Assembly: GCA_949025205.1 (NCBI GenBank)
Contig: CARMXJ010000046.1
Coordinates: forward strand, 1-9,649
Source: an uncultured Bacilli bacterium
GTDB taxonomy: Bacteria > Bacillota_I > Bacilli_A > RF39 > UBA660
Direction of reading: 5' to 3'
Length of the DNA: 9,649 nt
The notes below the pieces were generated by a model. It had not been told where the DNA came from, made no database searches, and worked only from the letters and a program-made list of their open reading frames with translations. This document shows, in pieces, positions 5,045 to 9,649 of the stretch. Numbering within the stretch: position 1 is the stretch's first letter; every line of letters starts with the position of its first letter. The position numbers and the translations under genes are program-made.

Positions 5045-5896
5045 ATGGAAAAATCAATAAAATTGGCTTTACTTTCTGTAGGAGCTGCAAATTTATTATT
5101 ACTTATGGGAGAATTGATTGCAAGTAAGACAGCACCTTATAATAAAACTATTTACGCTTTTCAGAAATCACCAAAATACACAATGGAAGAATATATAGAA
5201 GAATATGCTTCCTCCAATTATGTTGATGAATTATGTCAAAGTGATAAAACGTCAGAAATAATAGAAGAAATGTTCATGTTAGAACAAAGTATACAAATTA
5301 AAGAATTATTAAATGATTTAGATTTAAAAGAATATGAGAAATTTTACCAACCATTAAGTGAAGAAACGATTAATCAAATATCAGAGTTTTCGTATGATGA
5401 AATTGTAATACTAAAAGATAGTTATAAAGAACAAGAAAGTAATTCTTATAATGGAGTTAAAACTAAAGAGTTATTATCTCAAAAATTATCTTATTTATTT
5501 GAACAAAATGAAAAGTTTATAGCAAACGAAGGGCCAAGAATAGTTGAAGAATTTGGAAATATATTATTAAAATGCTCTGTAGCACAAGCATTGAGTGATA
5601 ACCCTGAGAACTATGAAAATTATAAAATTTCTTTAGAAAGTCAAAGTTTAGATTACCATGATCATGTATTAGGAAATGTTGTAATTGAATTAAAAAAGGA
5701 TTGTACTTTTTATAAAGTATGGGAAAAATTAAATGTTTTAAGAAAAAATCCTGTAAAGTATTCTGATATAAAAGAGACAATAGAATTATATAAATATGCG
5801 GTGATTTCTAAACCGTTTTATGAAAATGGAGTTGTACAAGATACAAATTCTTGGTATACACTTCACCGTGATATAAATAAGAAATTTGATAAGTAA
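5045..5896 (+). CDS. Unrecognised 283-aa protein with N-terminal membrane anchor
   Basis: I do not recognise the family. Residues 5-27 are hydrophobic (IKLALLSVGAANLLLLMGEL) after a short positive start, consistent with a signal anchor or uncleaved signal peptide. The remaining 250 or so residues are acidic, helical-looking and rich in Glu, Lys, Asn and Tyr (for example MEEYIEEYASSNYVDELCQS and ISEFSYDEIVILKDSYKEQE). No catalytic motif stands out. The ATG has AAAGGAG seven bases upstream and a strong sigma-A promoter. An intrinsic terminator overlaps the stop, so it is a single-gene unit. Its codons look more A-rich than those of the neighbours. It lies between cotE and a decayed copy of the cotE 5' region, which suggests later insertion or duplication. 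A role at the membrane is inferred only. Confidence 0.8.
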   Translation: MEKSIKLALLSVGAANLLLLMGELIASKTAPYNKTIYAFQKSPKYTMEEYIEEYASSNYVDELCQSDKTSEIIEEMFMLEQSIQIKELLNDLDLKEYEKFYQPLSEETINQISEFSYDEIVILKDSYKEQESNSYNGVKTKELLSQKLSYLFEQNEKFIANEGPRIVEEFGNILLKCSVAQALSDNPENYENYKISLESQSLDYHDHVLGNVVIELKKDCTFYKVWEKLNVLRKNPVKYSDIKETIELYKYAVISKPFYENGVVQDTNSWYTLHRDINKKFDK

Positions 5897-5933
5897 AAAG
5901 ATTGGAAAAACTTATGTTTTTTCAATCTTTTTA
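5896..5933 (+). terminator. Intrinsic terminator of the 283-aa gene
   Basis: A 16-base arm (5896-5911) pairs with 5916-5931 around a four-base TTAT loop, with a single G-T wobble, and ends in a T-run. It starts at the last base of the TAA stop. The right arm runs into the decayed cotE-like repeat. Confidence 0.75.
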
Positions 5934-5976
5934 AATTTGACACTCTGTAACCTCCCTCTATTTAAGGTATACACAA
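5932..5976 (-). repeat. Decayed second copy of the cotE promoter, RBS and start region
   Basis: The segment 5941-5976 aligns with 4929-4965 (the cotE 5' region) at about 31 of 37 positions by eye, with one gap. The match covers the ribosome binding site (GAGGGAGG versus GAGGAGGG), the GTG start and the -10 region (TATACCTT versus CATACATT). It extends more weakly into the first codons: the relic reads M-S-N-L-K where CotE reads M-A-N-F-K. From the fifth codon on, similarity is lost, and the frame ends after 26 residues (5863) inside the 3' end of the 283-aa gene. Both copies lie in the same orientation, left of a rightward gene. Confidence 0.65.
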
Positions 5977-5982
5977 ATTCTT

Positions 5983-6011
5983 TTGCTATTTTTACACTTT
6001 TGTGCTAGGAT
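5983..6011 (+). promoter_or_regulatory. Promoter of the kinase-like gene
   Basis: TTGCTA (5983-5988), a 17-base spacer, TAGGAT (6006-6011). The -10 box is preceded by TGC, an extended -10 element. Each hexamer matches four of six. It lies 30 bases before the ATG at 6042, which has AAGGGG as its ribosome binding site. Confidence 0.5.
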
Positions 6012-6041
6012 AGGTTCTACATTTTGAATGAAGGGGTTTAT

Positions 6042-6891
6042 ATGAGCAAAATTTATTTAGAAGAAAAAGAAATAGAAAAATACCCTATTTATTATAAAGG
6101 GAAAACAAATGAAGCTCTGGTACGAGAATTTAGTCCTACGGAACTTCTAAAGATTTTTCATTTTTATAGCCAAAATAAAATAGATACTTTGAAATTTATC
6201 GAAGAATATCGGAAGGATTTATCTTTCGTTTCAGAACTTCTTTTGTTTAAAAAATATGTTTGTGATAAAAAGGATTCGATCAAAGGAATTCTTATCGATA
6301 AAGGATACGAGACAAATTTACGAACTCTTCTACAGGGGGGAATATCACCTTTCTTTTAATGATGTAATAATCATTTTACAAAATGTTGGAAAAGTGTTAG
6401 AAAAATTAAAATACATTCGAGAGTATGAAAACAAACTAACTACTTTTTTTATTGGAGACTTACAAGAAAGTAATATTTTAGTAGATATACAAACCAAAAG
6501 GGTACAAATTGTTGATTTGGATAGTTGTAAAATTGGGAATAATCGTGCTTTTGCTGCCAAATATTTAGAGTTTTTAAAAACATATTCTTATGTAAGAAAA
6601 TATTTACAAGAGAAATACCCTTGGGATGTTTATCATTTTTCGAATAATGAAAATACGGACCTTTATTGTTATATGATGATGATTTTACGATTTTTGTTTG
6701 ATATCAATATTATGTTACTCGATTTAAACACATTTTATAGCAAAATGTATGATTTAAAACAGGAAGGCCTTCCCGATAAGCTTTATCAAGTTTTTATAAA
6801 TCTTTATAGCAATGTGCCAAATCAAAATCCTTATAAACTTTTAGAAGTTATTCCTTCTTCTTTTGAAAGAAAAATGGATTTAAATAGATAA
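6042..6891 (+). pseudogene. Kinase-like protein gene split by a one-base shift
   Basis: The first frame, from ATG 6042 (AAGGGG five bases upstream), runs to a TAA at 6357-6359. The second half continues in the next frame to TAA 6889-6891. The switch falls at a run of six G (6335-6340). With five G the protein would be a continuous 282 aa reading ...RTLLQGEYHLSFNDV. Kinase features of the rejoined protein: a possible beta-3 lysine in LLKIF (about residue 37), a catalytic-loop-like GDLQESNILV (138-147, Asp139 and Asn144), and DLD (158-160) in place of DFG. The pattern fits protein kinase or APH-type folds. Divergence from a cotE-like promoter relic raises a CotS-like spore coat role, which is speculative. 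Sequencing error, true inactivation, or slippage-based switching are all possible. Confidence 0.65.
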
Positions 6892-6914
6892 AAAACAGTA
6901 ATGATTGTTACTGT
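6889..6914 (-). terminator. Intrinsic terminator of the HerA-like gene
   Basis: On the minus strand the stem ACAGTAA / TTACTGT (6914-6908 and 6901-6895) has a six-base loop and is followed by TTTTTT. It lies between the converging stops of the kinase-like and HerA-like genes. In the rightward direction the same hairpin lacks a good T-run. Confidence 0.7.
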
Positions 6915-6915
6915 G

Positions 6916-8697
6916 TTATTCATACCAACTATTTTCAATATTTACATTACTACTTGCTGGCATTGGGTCTGGCAAATTTAATTTGGTTAATAATGGCACT
7001 CTAAAGGCACTCCCGAATACTAGGGCTGTTCCTGGTCGTAATGTTTTTAATTTTTCAATGTCTTGATTAGTTAAGTTACTAGAAATAGATACAACTATTT
7101 TTAAATCTTCTGGATGGAAAATACGATAAATTAAAAAGTTTGAACATTGCGATAAACAAGTTGTTGATAACTCGCTTGGTCTTTGGGTAACGAATCCTAT
7201 TATCACACCATATTTTCTTCCTTCTTTGGTTATTCTATCAAAAATATTGTATCCAATTACATTTATGTCGTTATCGTTTTGAACATAACGATGGGCTTCT
7301 TCAATAATGATATGAATCGGAAAACTTGCTCTTTGTTTTAAAGAGGTGGCAAAGTTAAAAAATAACTTCATGTATAATTTTGTAAGTATTTTGGCAAATC
7401 TTTCATCCACGTAATTAAAATTCATATTTAATACTTGAGCGTAATCGTTTTCTCTTGTTAAAAACATACTTTTAACAAATTGTTCTTTTTCTATATATCC
7501 GCCCTTGTATTCAAAGTATTTACATTGGTTGCTGTTTAATATAGAATGCATTCTTACACGTAGGTCGTTTGCTTTTTCAAAAAGAGCAGTGTTATTTAGC
7601 ATTCCCTCACTCATTAAAGCAAATTCTAATGCGTTATATAAATCTTCCAATGTATATGTGAGCTCTGTTCTGTCTACATCAAAGGCTTCAATTGTTGTAA
7701 ATGTATTTAAAAATTCAATGATAAATTGTAGAGCTCCCATTTTTCCTTGAGCATCAATATTTAAGCATTGTTTTAAAGTTCTTGTATAACCAGGTTGCAC
7801 AATTGGACTTTCTAAATTTAGTTCTGGTGTATTAAATTTATTTAAGGTAGATATGATTTGGTCACTTAATTGGTTAGGAGATTTTCCACTTCCTATAATA
7901 TCAAGTAAACTTTTGGCAATAATCGAATTTTTGTATTTAATGGCTTTTTCTCCGTCACCTTTAAAAATAGCTACATATTGTAGTGTTTTTTCTAATATTG
8001 GTAAAAGTGTATGGTCGTTTACGTTTAAAAGAATGGCTAGGTCATCTACTTCTAAAAAATAGGCTGGAATGCTTACAATTTCAGAAGAAGCATCCTCTAT
8101 CTCCGTTTTTGTTGTATAGTATTTTACATTGACTCCTTGTAAAGCATTTATTTTTGATAAAGCGGTATGGTATTCTCCATAAACATCAAATATAACCATA
8201 TGAGCATTTCTAGGCATCTTATTATTGTAGTAAAACATGTTTTGGATGAGACTTGCAACACCACAAGATTTTCCACAACCAGAGTTTCCAATAATAGCAA
8301 AATGTTGGCTTAAAAAATCATTCATTTTAGCCGTTACTTTATAGCCATCGTATAAAGAAGAAGAACCAATTAAAAGATTTTCAGAAGATATATAATCTTG
8401 GGAACCGATAATTAATTCTAATTCTTGCTTATAGACAATACGACAAGTACTTGTTACACTTGGATATTTTATAACACCAGAAATGAAGGTATTTTCTTTT
8501 ATTTCTCCGATAAGCAAGCAACTTATTTCTGCTTCATCCATTCCAATAATTTCACCAACAATTTTAGGTGAAGTCCCTGATCCACCATTCGTTTCTTCAA
8601 AAACGACATGAAAATTAATGATATTTGCTTGAATCGTCTTTTTCAAATTTTCTACTTTTACTAATTTTTCTTCTACTTTTAATATTTTTCCAAACAT
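6916..8697 (-). CDS. HerA/DUF87-type ATP-binding protein (hexameric DNA translocase family)
   Basis: A 593-aa ATPase of the HerA-FtsK group, which form hexameric rings that move on DNA. Layout: an N-terminal HAS-barrel-like beta domain (about residues 1-100, starting MFGKILKVEEKLVKV), then Walker A GNSGCGKS (137-144) and the HerA-type DVYGEYH (about 171-177). An insert follows, then Walker B IHIIIEEAHR (461-470), GRKYG, the TQRPSEL motif (about 504-510) and LRPGTALVFG near the end. All catalytic motifs look intact. The ATG at 8697 is chosen over an ATG at 8787 because it has AGGGTGA correctly spaced and begins exactly at the HAS-barrel. HerA usually works with the nuclease NurA or, in phage defence, with Sir2 or other effectors; none lies next to it here. 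Confidence 0.9.
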   Translation of the reverse strand: MFGKILKVEEKLVKVENLKKTIQANIINFHVVFEETNGGSGTSPKIVGEIIGMDEAEISCLLIGEIKENTFISGVIKYPSVTSTCRIVYKQELELIIGSQDYISSENLLIGSSSLYDGYKVTAKMNDFLSQHFAIIGNSGCGKSCGVASLIQNMFYYNNKMPRNAHMVIFDVYGEYHTALSKINALQGVNVKYYTTKTEIEDASSEIVSIPAYFLEVDDLAILLNVNDHTLLPILEKTLQYVAIFKGDGEKAIKYKNSIIAKSLLDIIGSGKSPNQLSDQIISTLNKFNTPELNLESPIVQPGYTRTLKQCLNIDAQGKMGALQFIIEFLNTFTTIEAFDVDRTELTYTLEDLYNALEFALMSEGMLNNTALFEKANDLRVRMHSILNSNQCKYFEYKGGYIEKEQFVKSMFLTRENDYAQVLNMNFNYVDERFAKILTKLYMKLFFNFATSLKQRASFPIHIIIEEAHRYVQNDNDINVIGYNIFDRITKEGRKYGVIIGFVTQRPSELSTTCLSQCSNFLIYRIFHPEDLKIVVSISSNLTNQDIEKLKTLRPGTALVFGSAFRVPLLTKLNLPDPMPASSNVNIENSWYE

Positions 8698-8978
8698 ACT
8701 AGTCACCCTATTCTTTTTATATGATAGCATAAAATTGTGAAAAAAAAAAGAAGGTTGTTTTTTTAATTGCTCCTTTTTCTTGAACATTACTGTCGTAGGA
8801 TTTAATGAACCGTTTTGGCAATCTCTTTTTTCGGTTGTTCCTTTTCTTATTGTATTATCTTCACAACAATTTCGACTAATGAAAAGATTTTTGTTATTTT
8901 CTTTGTTTCCTACATTCGTTATAACGGATTTCTATCTACTTTTTAAGATGTGCAAAGAGAATATATTAAAAATTGATT
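8698..8978. other. Intergenic region with a perfect palindrome, no convincing gene
   Basis: This stretch separates the HerA-like gene from the small XRE regulator, both leftward. It holds a perfect ten-base palindrome, CGTTATAACG (8917-8926), which could be a regulator site. Open frames on the rightward strand are hydrophobic but lack a credible start. A candidate 25-codon frame from ATG 8801 (MNRFGNLFFRLFLFLLYYLH) has only a partial ribosome binding site (TAGGA). No terminator is evident after the XRE gene. Confidence 0.4.
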
Positions 8979-9164
8979 TTATTTTTCTCTTACGATTTTT
9001 ATTTTATAATGGAAAATACTAAGTATTTTCTCTACCATTTCCATAGATATTTTCGTGGTTCCTTTTTCATATCTAGCATACTGTTGCTGTTTTATTCCTA
9101 ATTTTTTTGCTAATTCATCTTGCGTTAGTCCATTTTTCTCCCTTATTTTTTTTAGATTTACCAT
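8979..9164 (-). CDS. Small XRE-family HTH regulator, 61 aa
   Basis: A minimal Cro/C1-type DNA-binding domain filling the whole protein: LKKIREKNGLTQDELAKKLG (residues 4-23), recognition helix IKQQQYARYEKGTTKISMEM (24-43), closing helix VEKILSIFHYKI. It lacks any additional domain and probably acts as a dimeric repressor. It begins 23 bases after the stop of the phage-like structural gene in the same direction. No good Shine-Dalgarno site precedes its ATG, so translation may be weak or coupled to the upstream gene. Small XRE proteins next to structural genes are common in prophages and prophage remnants (family knowledge). Its target is unknown; the palindrome at 8917-8926 downstream is one candidate site. 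Confidence 0.8.
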   Translation of the reverse strand: MVNLKKIREKNGLTQDELAKKLGIKQQQYARYEKGTTKISMEMVEKILSIFHYKIKIVREK

Positions 9165-9187
9165 AAAATTACTGTGTATGTGTTATT

Positions 9188-9649
9188 TTAAACTAAAGGC
9201 CATACGTTTCCACGAGCATTTACATCAAGTGAGCAACTAGTACACGCAACTTTAAAAAAGTTTATATTCGTAGTTAACTTATTAGGAATGTGTATAAGAT
9301 ATACTTTAGAAAATCCTAAAGTACTAAATCCACAAAAATCGCCTCCTAGACTACCAGCACTAATTGTACTCGGATAATTAGATCCACAAGTTGTTAATCC
9401 TCCTAAAGGATATGTTGCAGTTGCATTTAAAGAGCTAAATTGTAACAGAAGAACATAATCTCCCTTTTCTAATCCTGCAGGAAGAGACCATTGTATGCCA
9501 GTACTATTTAAAGTAACACGAATATTACCATGAGCTTCAGTATTATTTACAATTAGACCAACACTAGTTCCAAAGGTAGGTTGATAAGTTCCAATTACCC
9601 CAAAAATAGAAACATCTTTTTTTATATTATCAGCTTTTAAATTTGCATC
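9188..9649 (-). CDS. Phage-like structural protein, C-terminal 153 aa (partial)
   Basis: The frame enters at the right edge with no start in the window and ends at TAA 9188-9190. The visible part opens with DANLKADNIKKDVSIFGVIG, a repeat unit often seen in tail or minor structural proteins of Bacillota phages (DANL-x-x-x-NIKKGV-x-IFGVTGT form). After it comes a 130-residue Gly/Ser/Thr/Asn-rich, beta-looking domain (VGLIVNNTEAHGNIRVTLNS, ATYPLGGLTTCGS, SLGGDFCGFSTLGFSKVYLI). It ends in FKVACTSCSLDVNARGNVWP. Four cysteines (TTCGS, GDFCG, VACTSC) are unusual for a phage tail protein and could bind metal or form disulfides. A prophage tail or baseplate component, or a domesticated surface protein, are both possible; the N terminus lies outside. 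Confidence 0.7.
   Translation of the reverse strand, partial: DANLKADNIKKDVSIFGVIGTYQPTFGTSVGLIVNNTEAHGNIRVTLNSTGIQWSLPAGLEKGDYVLLLQFSSLNATATYPLGGLTTCGSNYPSTISAGSLGGDFCGFSTLGFSKVYLIHIPNKLTTNINFFKVACTSCSLDVNARGNVWPLV

Noticed and set aside
5863..5943. Leftward 26-aa frame starting at the relic GTG (MSNLKRLKKHKFFQSFYLSN...)
   Set aside because: Only the first codons resemble CotE; the rest is the reverse complement of the 283-aa gene's end and terminator, so it looks like a scar rather than a gene.
6335..6340. Programmed ribosomal frameshift at the six-G run
   Set aside because: No stimulatory hairpin or rare hungry codon is apparent nearby, so an indel is the simpler reading, though slippage is kept as an alternative.
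8697..8787. Longer HerA start at ATG 8787 adding 30 residues
   Set aside because: No ribosome binding site precedes it, and the added segment is low-complexity and Lys/Phe-rich, while the ATG at 8697 has AGGGTGA and begins at the HAS-barrel.
8780..9022. Rightward 80-aa hydrophobic open frame starting at TTG
   Set aside because: No ribosome binding site at the TTG, it overlaps the 5' end of an alternative HerA start and the 3' end of a clear XRE gene on the other strand, and hydrophobicity is expected opposite lysine-rich coding sequence.

Overview
The window comes from a low-GC (roughly 30% GC by eye), spore-forming member of the Bacillota, most likely class Bacilli. The reasons are two sporulation genes (spoVIF, and cotE, a coat morphogenetic gene typical of Bacilli), the rpsP-khpA pair, der, strong AGGAGG-type Shine-Dalgarno sites, frequent GTG starts, and TGA used as a stop (so not the Mycoplasma code). 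An uncultivated gut Bacilli lineage would fit, but species cannot be read from the sequence.

Left part (1-1131): a broken XRE-family regulator remnant runs rightward. It shares a bidirectional terminator with leftward spoVIF. Upstream of spoVIF is a small XRE regulator, and a second XRE regulator diverges from it. The 133-bp gap between the two regulators holds near-consensus sigma-A promoters in both directions, with direct and inverted repeats that look like operators.

Middle part (1138-4931, all leftward): the ribosome-assembly GTPase der; a lone type IV prepilin-like protein with its own extended -10 promoter; an unrecognised 208-aa protein translationally coupled (ATGA) to a 56-aa upstream gene; the rpsP-khpA operon; and cotE. 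The cotE terminator hairpin carries the -35 box of the rpsP promoter. cotE itself has a GTG start and a good match to a mother-cell (sigma-E/sigma-K) promoter, as does spoVIF.

Accessory part (5045-6914): a rightward unrecognised 283-aa protein with an N-terminal hydrophobic anchor, then a kinase-like gene split by a one-base shift at a run of six G. Between them lies a decayed second copy of the cotE promoter, ribosome binding site, start codon and first codons. This suggests that DNA was duplicated or inserted between cotE and the kinase-like gene.

Right part (6916-9649, leftward): a HerA/DUF87-type hexameric ATPase without a visible nuclease partner, a small XRE regulator with weak translation signals, and the 3' end of a phage-like structural protein that runs off the right edge. 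No tRNA, rRNA, CRISPR array or transposase was seen. There is no gene-free stretch over 300 bases; the longest is about 281 bases (8698-8978).
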